NCBI RefSeq assembly: GCF_020523925.1
Contig: NZ_JAJAPW010000006.1
Location: forward strand, 148,887-212,886
DNA length: 64,000 nt
Origin: Neotamlana laminarinivorans
Lineage (GTDB): Bacteria > Bacteroidota > Bacteroidia > Flavobacteriales > Flavobacteriaceae
Direction: 5' to 3'
Both the position numbers and the translations under genes were made by a program. Of this stretch, positions 1-10,500 are shown one piece after another (the stretch's first letter is position 1; every line of letters begins with the position of its first letter). The notes under the pieces were generated by a model. The model had not been told where the DNA came from. It did no database searches and was given only the letters and a program-made list of their open reading frames with translations.

Positions 1-192
1 ATTCAAGGTACAACTAAAGTTGATGGAATTGTATTTGCAAAAGGATATAAAACATACTGGAGTGATAGTAAGTTGGAAAATGGATTAGGAGAATATATTA
101 CGAATATTGAAGTTTCAGATATAAGTTTTTCACCAACTGTTGAAAAACATTTTTTCTCAGCACCTGAAGGAGCAGAAATACTAAGTAAATAG
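1..192 (+). CDS. C-terminal end of an unidentified protein (5' truncated by the window)
   Basis: An open frame runs from base 1 to a TAG at 190-192 and encodes the last 63 residues of a protein that starts before the window. The fragment alternates hydrophobic and polar residues as beta strands do and ends in FSAPEGAEILSK. I do not recognise the family from so short a piece. A strong hairpin terminator follows within 30 bases, which supports this being a real gene end. Confidence 0.55.
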   Translation: MQGTTKVDGIVFAKGYKTYWSDSKLENGLGEYITNIEVSDISFSPTVEKHFFSAPEGAEILSK

Positions 193-217
193 ATTATTAA
201 TTTAATTTAAAGTTTTT

Positions 218-249
218 AGCCTGAAATATTTTTAATATTTCAGGCTTTT
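218..249 (+). terminator. Rho-independent terminator of the partial gene at the left edge
   Basis: A perfect 13-bp stem (218-230 pairing with 234-246) closes a TTT loop and is followed by TTTTG. It lies 26 bases after the stop of the partial gene and before the histidine kinase gene. Confidence 0.75.
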
Positions 250-313
250 GTAATTATATAATTTTCTTTTCTAACTCAAGTAAAATCATTACTTTTCTGA
301 AAATTAAAGTATT

Positions 314-1519
314 ATGATTCCTCCACCAATACCAGAAAACGAGTCCGAACGTCTTGAAAACCTAGAGTCTTATAATATTTTAGATACATTGCCAGAAGAA
401 GATTACGATAATATAACTAAAATAGCAGCTCAAATATGCGAAACACCCATAGCTCTGGTAAGTTTAGTAGATAGTAAAAGGCAATGGTTTAAATCTCGTT
501 ATGGGGTTGATGCTACCGAAACACCAAAAGAATACGCTTTTTGTGCACATGCTATAAACAAGCCTTTAGAACCGTTTATAATAAATGATGCAAGAATAGA
601 TGAGCGCTTTCACGACAATCCTTTGGTTGTAGACCAGCCTAATGTAATTTTTTATGCGGGTATACCATTAACAGATGGAGAATCATCATCTGTAGGTACT
701 TTATGCGTTATAGATCATCAACCAAAATCTTTAAGTGAATCGCAAGTAGAAACCTTAAAAGTTTTATCTAAACAAGTAGTTAATTTACTTAAATTACGTA
801 AAAGTAATCAAACATTAAGCAAAACATTAGAAGAGCTTAAGGTTAAAAACGAAGAATTAGAAAAATTTGCATATTTAGCAGCACACGACTTAAAATCACC
901 TTTACTAAACATAAGTAATTTAGCTCAAATTATTAAGCAAGATTATAAATTAGATATTGACGATGCGGGTTTAAATATGCTTGAACTCATAATAAAATCA
1001 TCAGAAGATTTAACCAGTTTGGTAGATGGGTTACTAAGTTATAATACACGTGACAGTATTTTAAATAAAGAAAAAGAGGCCATTTCTTTAAAAGAATTTG
1101 AGTCAGATTTACAAGACAATATTATTAAGCATTATAAAGAAGTTAATTTTACTTTAAATTCAAACTTATCCGAAATAGAAGTAAACAAATACGGTTTTAA
1201 CCAAATTATTAGAGAATTAGTTAATAATGCTATTAGATATAATGATAAAAACCAAGTAAATATAGCTTTAAATATATGCGAAACAGCAAGTCATTATAGA
1301 ATATTAGTACAAGATAATGGCCCAGGAATTCATGAAAATTATCATGAAAAAATTTTCAATGTGTTTTACAAATTAAATAAGTACGATAAATTTGGGCGAA
1401 CAGGCAATGGAATTGGTTTAGCAACCGTAAAAAATATAATAAAAAAATTACAAGGCGAAATACACGTTAATTCTATCTTAAACAAACAAACCACTTTTAG
1501 TGTTATTTTAAAGAAATAA
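314..1519 (+). CDS. GAF-domain sensor histidine kinase
   Basis: Probable soluble sensor kinase of a two-component or phosphorelay pathway. Residues about 20-160 form a GAF domain of the type often found at the N terminus of bacterial kinases (QWFKSRYG, FCAHAI, YAGIPL and GTLCVID are visible). Residues about 165-188 look like a coiled linker. The HisKA domain has the phospho-accepting His191 in AAHDLKSPL. The HATPase domain has an N box (ELVNNAIRYN, about 301-310), a G1 box (DNGPGI, 334-339) and a G2 box (GNGIGLA, 364-370). No signal peptide or membrane segment is seen, so it should act in the cytoplasm. No response regulator is adjacent, so its partner is not known from context. It is transcribed alone between a terminator and maeB. 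Confidence 0.9.
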   Translation: MIPPPIPENESERLENLESYNILDTLPEEDYDNITKIAAQICETPIALVSLVDSKRQWFKSRYGVDATETPKEYAFCAHAINKPLEPFIINDARIDERFHDNPLVVDQPNVIFYAGIPLTDGESSSVGTLCVIDHQPKSLSESQVETLKVLSKQVVNLLKLRKSNQTLSKTLEELKVKNEELEKFAYLAAHDLKSPLLNISNLAQIIKQDYKLDIDDAGLNMLELIIKSSEDLTSLVDGLLSYNTRDSILNKEKEAISLKEFESDLQDNIIKHYKEVNFTLNSNLSEIEVNKYGFNQIIRELVNNAIRYNDKNQVNIALNICETASHYRILVQDNGPGIHENYHEKIFNVFYKLNKYDKFGRTGNGIGLATVKNIIKKLQGEIHVNSILNKQTTFSVILKK

Positions 1520-1579
1520 ATAATAATTGCATAGGGCCTATTTTTTTTAAAGAATAACCATATCATTTCATAGTATTAC

Positions 1580-1587
1580 TATCTTTG
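1580..1587 (+). promoter_or_regulatory. Candidate -7 promoter element for maeB
   Basis: TATCTTTG matches the Bacteroidota -7 consensus TAnnTTTG and lies 65 bases before the maeB start codon. I see no TTG at the expected -33 distance, so this rests on the -7 element alone. Confidence 0.35.
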
Positions 1588-1652
1588 TTTATAAATTAAA
1601 TATCTAAGAAATAATATATTCTCAAAAATATATTTTCAAAATAAAATCTTTT

Positions 1653-3947
1653 ATGAGCGAAGAAAGTAAACGCAGAGAAGCACTTATATACCACGCAAAA
1701 CCCACTCCTGGTAAAATAAAAATTGTTCCAACTAAAAAGTATGCCACCCAACGCGATTTATCATTGGCTTATTCGCCAGGTGTTGCAGTTCCTTGTTTAG
1801 AAATTGAAAAAGATAAAGAAGCAGCATACAAATATACCTCAAAGGGTAATTTAGTAGCTGTAATATCAAACGGTACTGCGGTTTTAGGTTTAGGTAATAT
1901 TGGCGCTTTGGCTGGTAAACCTGTTATGGAAGGTAAAGGTTTGTTATTTAAAATATTTGCAGATATTGATGTTTTTGATATTGAAGTTGATACCGAAAAT
2001 GTTGATGAATTTATTGAAACCGTAAAAAATATAGCGCCAACCTTTGGTGGAATTAATCTTGAAGATATTAAAGCTCCCGGAGCTTTCGAAATTGAGCGTC
2101 GTTTAAAAGAAGAACTCGATATTCCAGTAATGCACGATGACCAACATGGTACGGCAATTATTTCTGCAGCAGCATTATTAAATGCTATCGAGCTAACCAA
2201 CCGAAAAATAGAAGACACTAAAATTGTAATTAGTGGCGCAGGTGCAGCGGCTATTTCTTGTTCTCGTTTATATCAAGCATGTGGTGCCAAGTTAGAAAAC
2301 ATGGTAATGCTAGATAGTAAAGGAGTAATAAGAAAAGATAGAGATAGTTTAACATCTGAAAAAGCCGAATTCGCTACCGATAGAAAAATAGATACCCTTG
2401 ATGAAGCCATGAAAGATGCCGATGTGTTTATCGGGCTTTCTATGGCCAATATAGTCTCGCCAGAAATGTTGCTTTCTATGGCAAAAGATCCTATTGTCTT
2501 TGCTATGGCAAATCCAGATCCAGAAATTGGCTATCAATTAGCTATAGATACTCGAGACGATATTATTATGGCTACTGGGCGTAGCGACCACCCTAACCAA
2601 GTTAATAACGTGCTTGGTTTTCCGTTTATATTTCGTGGTGCTTTAGATGTTAGGGCTACAGGTATAAACGAAGCTATGAAAATGGCTGCGGTAAAAGCTT
2701 TAGCAAGATTAGCAAAGGAACCAGTGCCAGAACAAGTAAATATTGCTTACGGAGAAACCAGATTAACTTTTGGTAAAGATTATATTATACCAAAACCTTT
2801 CGATCCAAGATTAATTGCCGAAATTCCTCCTGCCGTCGCAAAAGCAGCTATGGAAAGTGGTGTAGCAAAAACACCAATTACAGATTGGGAAAAATATACA
2901 GATACACTACGAGAACGTTTAGGTTCAGATAATAAAATGGTTAGGTTGTTGCTTAACAGAGCAAAATTAAATCCAAAACGTGTAGTGTATGCAGAAGCCG
3001 ACCAGTTAGATGTTTTAAAAGCGGCTCAAATTGTATACGAAGAAGGCATTGCCATTCCTATTCTATTAGGAAGAAAAGAAACAATAGAGTCTTTAATGGC
3101 AGAACTAGAGTTTGATGCCGATATAGAAATAATTGACCCAAAAACTGAAGAAGAAAACGAACGCAAAAACAAATATGCTAAAGTATATTGGGAGCAGCGT
3201 AAACGAAAAGGAGTAACTTATTACAGTGCGCAACGTTTAATGCGCGAGCGTAATTATTTTGCAGCAATGATGGTTAACGAAGGTGATGCCGATGCTTTAA
3301 TTTCGGGTTATTCAAGAAATTACCCAACAGTAGTAAAACCAATGTTAGAGCTAATTGGTAAAGCCAAAGGAATATCTCGAGTGGCTACAACCAATTTAAT
3401 GATGACTAAAAGGGGCCCTTTATTTTTAAGTGATACCTCAATAAATATCGATCCAGATGCTAAAACTTTAGCCAGAATTGGTCAAATGACGGCTAAGGTA
3501 ATTTCCATGTTTGGCCTAAACCCGGTAATGGCAATGGTTTCATATTCAAACTTTGGTTCCTCAGTAAACCCAAAAGCATCAAAAGTAACCGAAGCCGTAT
3601 CATATTTACATCGCTCTAATCCAGATATGGATGTAGATGGTGAGTTGCAAACCGATTTTGCTTTAAATGATACTATGTTACGCGAAAAATTTCCGTTCTC
3701 TAAATTGGTAGGTAAAAAAGTGAATGCTCTTATTTTTCCGAATTTAGATTCTGCAAACATCACTTATAAATTGTTAAAAGAATTAAATGATGCCGAATCT
3801 ATTGGTCCAATTATGATGGGAATGAGAAAGCCAGTTCACATTTTACAGTTAGGTGCAAGCGTAGATGAAATTGTAAACATGACGGCCATCGCAGTTATAG
3901 ATGCACAAGAAAAACAAAAATGGGAATTAGAGCAACTAGAACAATAA
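1653..3947 (+). CDS. maeB: NADP-dependent malic enzyme with C-terminal phosphotransacetylase-like domain
   Basis: Oxidatively decarboxylates malate to pyruvate and CO2 and yields NAD(P)H, linking the TCA cycle to pyruvate and biosynthesis. At 764 residues it has the size of MaeB-type enzymes. Residues 1-425 are the malic enzyme: catalytic Tyr40 in SLAYSPGVA, Lys95 in MEGKG, metal ligands in the LED and HDDQHGTA region (about 136-167), and a nucleotide-binding GAGAAA loop at 195-200. Residues about 430-760 resemble phosphate acetyltransferase, which in characterised MaeB proteins is regulatory and not catalytic. It heads a forward block with ruvA 54 bases downstream. The ATG at 1653 gives the usual short N terminus before the first conserved motif. 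Confidence 0.95.
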   Translation: MSEESKRREALIYHAKPTPGKIKIVPTKKYATQRDLSLAYSPGVAVPCLEIEKDKEAAYKYTSKGNLVAVISNGTAVLGLGNIGALAGKPVMEGKGLLFKIFADIDVFDIEVDTENVDEFIETVKNIAPTFGGINLEDIKAPGAFEIERRLKEELDIPVMHDDQHGTAIISAAALLNAIELTNRKIEDTKIVISGAGAAAISCSRLYQACGAKLENMVMLDSKGVIRKDRDSLTSEKAEFATDRKIDTLDEAMKDADVFIGLSMANIVSPEMLLSMAKDPIVFAMANPDPEIGYQLAIDTRDDIIMATGRSDHPNQVNNVLGFPFIFRGALDVRATGINEAMKMAAVKALARLAKEPVPEQVNIAYGETRLTFGKDYIIPKPFDPRLIAEIPPAVAKAAMESGVAKTPITDWEKYTDTLRERLGSDNKMVRLLLNRAKLNPKRVVYAEADQLDVLKAAQIVYEEGIAIPILLGRKETIESLMAELEFDADIEIIDPKTEEENERKNKYAKVYWEQRKRKGVTYYSAQRLMRERNYFAAMMVNEGDADALISGYSRNYPTVVKPMLELIGKAKGISRVATTNLMMTKRGPLFLSDTSINIDPDAKTLARIGQMTAKVISMFGLNPVMAMVSYSNFGSSVNPKASKVTEAVSYLHRSNPDMDVDGELQTDFALNDTMLREKFPFSKLVGKKVNALIFPNLDSANITYKLLKELNDAESIGPIMMGMRKPVHILQLGASVDEIVNMTAIAVIDAQEKQKWELEQLEQ

Positions 3948-3970
3948 CGGCTTAAATACAATAATTTTAT

Positions 3971-3978
3971 TACATTTG
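3971..3978 (+). promoter_or_regulatory. Candidate -7 promoter element for ruvA
   Basis: TACATTTG fits the TAnnTTTG consensus and ends 23 bases before the ruvA ATG, inside the short maeB-ruvA gap. No clear TTG box is seen upstream, so ruvA may instead be read through from maeB. Confidence 0.35.
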
Positions 3979-4001
3979 GCAGAGACTAACTGTTCTATTT
4001 C

Positions 4002-4583
4002 ATGATAACGCACATTCAAGGAAAACTTGTAGAGAAAAACCCAACCCATGTTGTTATAGACTGTAATGGTGTTGGGTATATGCTAAATATCTCATTACAT
4101 ACATTCTCTCAAATACCAGATAAAGAAAGCTTAAAGTTATTTACGCATCTTCAAATTAAAGAAGATGCGCATACACTTTATGGTTTTGCATCAATAGCCG
4201 AACGCGAAATTTTTAGGTTATTAATATCTGTAAGTGGTATTGGAGCTAGTATTGCCCGCACTATGTTATCATCTTTAACACCAAAACAAATTCGAGAAGG
4301 AATTGCAGGAGAAGATGTAGCTTTAATTCAGTCCATTAAAGGTATAGGCGCTAAAACTGCTCAGCGTGTTATTATTGACCTAAAAGATAAAATCATAAAG
4401 ATTTACGATATTGACGAAGTTTCTATTACAAAAGACAATACCAATAAAGAAGAAGCGTTATCTGCTTTAGAAGTGTTAGGATATGTTAAAAAACAAGCCG
4501 AACGTGTAGTTAATAAAATTATGGCAGCCCAACCAGACGCTAGTGTTGAAGCAATTATAAAAGAGGCGCTTAAAAATTTATAA
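4002..4583 (+). CDS. ruvA: Holliday junction branch migration protein RuvA
   Basis: RuvA binds four-way DNA junctions and loads the RuvB helicase during recombination and repair. The 193-residue length is normal. The N-terminal OB-fold (about 1-62) begins MITHIQGKL. Two helix-hairpin-helix motifs follow, around ISVSGIGASIA (75-85) and IKGIGAKTAQR (112-122). The C-terminal domain III (about 145-193) carries the EALSALEVLGY stretch that contacts RuvB. ruvB is not in the window. The stop lies 6 bases before the sprA start, so the two are probably co-transcribed. Confidence 0.97.
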   Translation: MITHIQGKLVEKNPTHVVIDCNGVGYMLNISLHTFSQIPDKESLKLFTHLQIKEDAHTLYGFASIAEREIFRLLISVSGIGASIARTMLSSLTPKQIREGIAGEDVALIQSIKGIGAKTAQRVIIDLKDKIIKIYDIDEVSITKDNTNKEEALSALEVLGYVKKQAERVVNKIMAAQPDASVEAIIKEALKNL

Positions 4584-4589
4584 TTAATT

Positions 4590-7500
4590 TTGATAATAAC
4601 TAAACCCAATCTATTTAAACAGCTAATGCAGAACTTGTTGTTCGCTATGCTATTTTTATTTGCATTTACGGTTTGGTCTCAGCAAACTCCTCAAGATTCT
4701 ATTCAAACAGGTTTTAGTTTAGGAAAAATAAAAACGCCTAACTTAAATAGCATAGAATCTAAATATACCTACGACCCTGTTACAAATCGTTATATATATA
4801 CCGAAACTATAGGCGAGTATAACATTAAATACCCTATAATTTTAACACCTTCAGAATATTTTGATTTAGTAGCAAAAGAAAATATTAAAAACTACTATAA
4901 AGAAAAAATTGATGCTTTTGATGGTAAAAAGGAAGGAAGCGAAGAAGCAAAAAAGAATTTACTTCCAGAATTTTACGTAAACTCTGGTTTTTTCGAAAGT
5001 GTTTTTGGTAGTAATACCATCGAGCTTATACCAACAGGAAGTGTAGAAATGGATTTGGGTGTGTTGTTTTCTAAGCAAGACAATCCTACATTTTCGCCAC
5101 AAAACAGAAGTAATTTTACTTTTGATTTCGATCAGCGAATAAGTTTAAGTCTTCTTGGGAAAGTGGGTACACGGCTGCAAGTAACAGCAAACTACGATAC
5201 ACAATCTACCTTCGATTTTCAACAACTAATAAAGTTAGAATACACACCAACCGAAGACGATATACTTCAGAAAATAGAAGTAGGAAATGTAAGTATGCCA
5301 TTAAACAGTTCATTAATTACAGGAGCACAAAGTTTATTTGGTGTAAAAGCACAACTTCAATTTGGTAAAACTACGGTAACCGGTGTGTTTTCCGAACAAA
5401 AATCAGAATCAAGTACAGTTGTAGCTCAAGGTGGAGGTACACTCCAAGAATATGAGTTTTATATTCGTGAGTATGATGTAAATAGGCACTTTTTCTTAGC
5501 TCAATATTTTAGAGATCAGTACAATAACGCCTTGGCAACTTACCCATATATTAGCAATAAAGGCTTGCAAATTACCCGTATTGAAGTTTGGATAACTAAT
5601 AGAAACGGAACCACAGATAATGTTAGAAATATTGTAGCACTTCAAGATTTAGGAGAAACAGGTGTGGTGGGTTCTGCAGTAAATGTTTTCGGTGCTTCGG
5701 GTGCGTATCCAGATAACGATAATAATGCCTTTAACCCAGAAAATATTGGTGGAGCAAATTCACAAATTAACAATAATATTAGAGATATATCAACAGTTTC
5801 TTCGGGCATTGAAGTTGCTAATATGCGAGAAGGTTACGACTACGGAAAATTAGAAAGTGCTAGAAAACTTACTGAAAACCAAGAATATACTTTAAATGAA
5901 GAGCTGGGTTATATATCATTAAATTCAAGCTTAAGTAACGACGAGGTTTTAGCAGTAGCTTTTCAATATACAGTTGGCGGAAAAGTTTATCAAGTTGGAG
6001 AATTTTCAAGTGATGGAGTAGATGCCACTGAAGTTACTACAAACGACGATGGAACAACATCTGTTGACAACAATAGTTTAATTTTAAAAATGCTTAAAAG
6101 TAGTTTAACTGTTGTAGATGAGCCTGTTTGGGATTTAATGATGAAAAACATTTACGACACAGGTGGTTACAATATTAGTCAAGATGATTTCACGTTAAAT
6201 ATATTTTATAACGAAGCTTCAGATTTAAATTATATTACACCGGTTGGAGATGATTTTGCACAAGATATTAATGGAAATCCCATAACTAATGATACCGAAC
6301 AGGATGATAGATTAGAAAATATTCCACTATTAAGAGTTTTTAATTTGGATAAACTAAATAGTAACGGAGATCCGCAAGCCAATGGCGATGGGTTTTTCGA
6401 TTACGAAGAAGGCATAACAGTATTGTCTGAAAACGGTAAAATTATATTTACAAGCGTCGAGCCTTTTGGTGAGTATCTTTTTGATGTTTTAGGTGGTGGA
6501 GATTACGATAATACGGCAACCTATAATGCCAATCAACAAAAATATGTTTACAATATACTTTACAGCCAAACACAAACAGCAGCACTTGAGGAATCTGAAA
6601 AAAACAGGTTTAAGTTAAAAGGAAGATACTCATCATCAGGAAGTAGTGATGCTATTTCAATAGGTTCCTTTAATGTAGCACGAGGTTCGGTTGTTGTTAC
6701 AGCAGGAGGGCGCACACTTGTTGAGGGTATAGATTATGTAGTAGATTACGATTTAGGACAAGTTGAAATTTTAGACGAATCCTTAAAAGCTTCAGATACA
6801 CCTATTGAAGTAACTACTGAAAATAACTCTGTTTTTGGCCAGCAAACAAAACGTTTTACAGGTTTAAACGTAGAGCATAAGTTTAACGATAATTTTGTGT
6901 TAGGCGGAACTTTACTTAATTTAAATGAGCGACCAATAACACAAAAAGCAAATTATGGTAGCGAGTCAGTAAACAATACCATTTTTGGTATAAATGGTAA
7001 TTATGCAACCAAGGTACCTTTTTTAACCCGTTTAGTTAACAAGCTTCCAAATATTGATACCGATGTAGAATCTAATTTATCCGTTCGTGGTGAGTTTGCG
7101 TATCTAGCTCCAGGTTCTCCTAGTGGTACAGACTTAAATGGCGAAGCCACATCTTATATTGATGATTTTGAAGGTTCGCAGACTAACATCGATTTAACTT
7201 CACCAACAACATGGTTTTTATCAAGTCGTCCGTTAGATTTGGGAAGAAATTATACAGAAGGAGATGAAGATGAAAATGGCATACAAAACGGATACGATAG
7301 GGCAATGCTTAACTGGTACACAATCGACCCTGTTTTTTATGGTTCACAACAACCAGACGATATTTCAGATAACGATATTTCTGGGCTTTACACAAGTCGT
7401 GTGTTTATAAACGAATTGTTTCCAGATGTAACCTTAGTATCTGGTCAAAATTCGGTACTTTATACTCTCGATTTAGCTTATTACCCAACCGAACGTGGGC

Positions 7501-10500
7501 CATATAATTTTAATCCAACATCTGCTGATGGAGTTATAGATAACCCTCAAGAGGCATGGGCAGGTATAACCAGACAATTAACATCAACAGATTTCGAACA
7601 ACAAAATGTTGAGTATATCGAGTTTTGGTTGCAAGATCCGTTTTTAGAAAATACTACAAACACAGGAGGGAAACTGGTTTTTAATCTTGGTAATATTTCT
7701 GAAGATATAGTAAAAGATGGTCAAAAATTATATGAAAATGGTTTGCCTGAAGATGGTGATGTTAGTTTATACGAAACCACAAGTTGGGGGTCTGTAGTTC
7801 CACAAAATCAATCGCTTGTTTATGCGTTTGATACCTCTGGAGACGAACGAACCAATCAAGATGTTGGTTACGATGGTTACAGCGATTCGCAAGAAATTCA
7901 AGCATTTGGAGCTCAATTTGGAGACGATCCTTCAAACGATAATTACACCTATTTTTTAAATACTACAGGAGATATTTTTGATAGGTATAAAGGTTACAAT
8001 GGAGTTGATGGTAACTCACCAGATACATTTACAGATACAAACAGAGGTTCTACAACCATACCGGATGTAGAAGATATAAATCGCGATAACACTATGAACA
8101 CCATAGATAGTTATTACGAATACGAATTAGAAATATCGAGTCAAAATTTACCACAATCTGAAGCAGATTTTAATAATTTATCCTCTGCTAATCCATTAAG
8201 CGATTATTTAGTAGATTTTAAAACCACAACACGTTCAATGCCAAATGGTGAATCTGCAACTGTACGTTGGCATCAATTTAGAATTCCTATTGATGGCGAT
8301 ATAGCTACACCAATTGGAGGTATTACAGATTTTAGATCTATTAGATTTGCCAGAATTTATTTGAAAGAGTTTTCACAGGCTACAGTATTTCGTTTTGGTA
8401 GTTTAGATTTGGTTAGAAGTACCTGGTTACGCTACGAACAAAGCTTAGAATTTGATGGTGATGATCCTGATGATGATTTAACCGATTTCTCAATTGGAGA
8501 TATTGGTACTTTAGATAATGAAGGAAGTTATGAAATGCCTCCAGGAATTGAGGCCGAAGAGCTTTATAACAACAACACGGTTGTAAACCAAAACGAGCAA
8601 TCTTTAGTAATGGAAGTTTGCGGATTAGAAACCGAAGATTCTCGTGGAGTATATAAAAATGTAAGTTTAGATATGCGTCAGTATAACAAACTTCGTATGT
8701 TTTTACATGCCGAACCTGGTGAAGATGGCATTGGTAGTGTTGATGATAATGAACTAGTTGGTTTTATTAGAATTGGTAGCGATATCACAGAAAATTTCTA
8801 CCAAATTGAAATACCTTTAGAAATTACAGAATCTTCAGCAGACGATGTTTGGCCAACTAATAATGAAATAGAAATTGAGTTAGATATTTTAGCACAAATA
8901 AAAGCACAAGGTATTTCAGACATGACTTTAACAAATGAAGATCCTGTGTTTTATGATGTTGTTGATGGAGAAATAGTGGCGGTTAACGATCCTTTTACCG
9001 GTTATGTAGCAGGTCAGCATAGAGTTGGTATAAAAGGTAATCCTAATTACGGCGATGTTAGAATATTAATGGTAGGTGTAAAAAATGCAACATCAAACGA
9101 TGTTTGTGGTACGCTATGGTTTAACGAATTACGTTTATCTGATATGGATAATGAAGGTGGTTGGGCAGCTATAGTAAGTATGGATTCAAATATTGCAGAT
9201 TTTGCTACAATTAGTGCAACTGGTAGCCAAAGTACTTCAGGGTTTGGTTCTTTAGAGCAAGGACCAAGCGAACGTAGTTTAGAGGATGTTGTGCAATATG
9301 ATGTAGTAACAAATGTTAATGTCGGACAATTATTTCCAAAAAAGTGGGGCATTCAATTACCATTTACTTACTCACAAAGCGAAGAATTAATTACACCAAA
9401 ATACGATGCGTATTACGAAGATTTAACTTTGCAATCTCGAATTGATGCCGCAGACACCGAAGAAGAAAAAGATACTATTCTTAAAAATTCGCAAGATTAC
9501 ACAAAGCGAAAAAGTATCAATTTTATAGGTGTTAAAAAGAATAGAACCGGAGATAAAAAAGCACGTTTTTATGATGTTGAAAACGTAACTTTAAATTATT
9601 CGTATAATAAAGTAGAACATCGCGATTTCGAAATTGAAAATGCTTTAAATCAAAGTGTAAGTTTAAGTGCAAATTATGCCCATAATTTTAATCAGTTAAA
9701 TGTAGAGCCTTTTAAAAATAACGATTCTATTTTTAGAAGTAAGTATTGGAAATTTTTAAAAGAGTTTAATTTTAACCTATTGCCAACAAGCTTTAATGTA
9801 AATGCAGGAATAAACAGGCAGTTTACAAAACAAAAGTTTAGAGAAATAGATTTAACAGATGATGATATTTCTGTTGAAGAACTATTTAGTAGAACATATA
9901 CTTTCGATTTTCAATACGGTATAAATTACAATTTAACCAAATCGTTACAATTTAACTTTACGGCATCAAACAATAATATTGTTAGAAATTATTATAAAGA
10001 TAACGACTTAATAGCAGGAGAACAGGATGAAACTTTGGGCGTTTGGGATGGCTTATTTGATGTAGGAGACCCAAATAGGCAATCTCAAACATTAGGTATA
10101 ACATATCAATTACCGTTTAATAAAATTCCAACTTTCAGTTTTATTGATGCTACTTATCAATATACAGGCAATTTCTTATGGCAAAAAACATCAGATTTAT
10201 ATGGAGAAATAGAATTGTACTATACAGATCCAGATGATGAAACCAATGAAATTCCAGGAACCTTTAATTTAGGTAATTCAGTTCAAAACTCTAGTGTACA
10301 TAATTTTGTTACCACTTTAGACATGACACGTTTTTACAAATACATAGGTTTAGTTAAAAAACCAGTAAGAACGGTTAGAACCAGAACAACATCTGCGGGA
10401 GGACCTCCAGGTTCAAATCAACGAAAAGCACCAGCTCCAAAAAAGCAAAATCAAACCGTTAGAAAGTTACTAAATGCAGGTATAGATATTTTAACAAGTG

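Noticed and set aside
1769..2218. Reverse-strand open frame inside maeB
   Set aside because: The forward frame carries the malic enzyme motifs; the reverse translation is Ser/Ile-rich with no family-like features.
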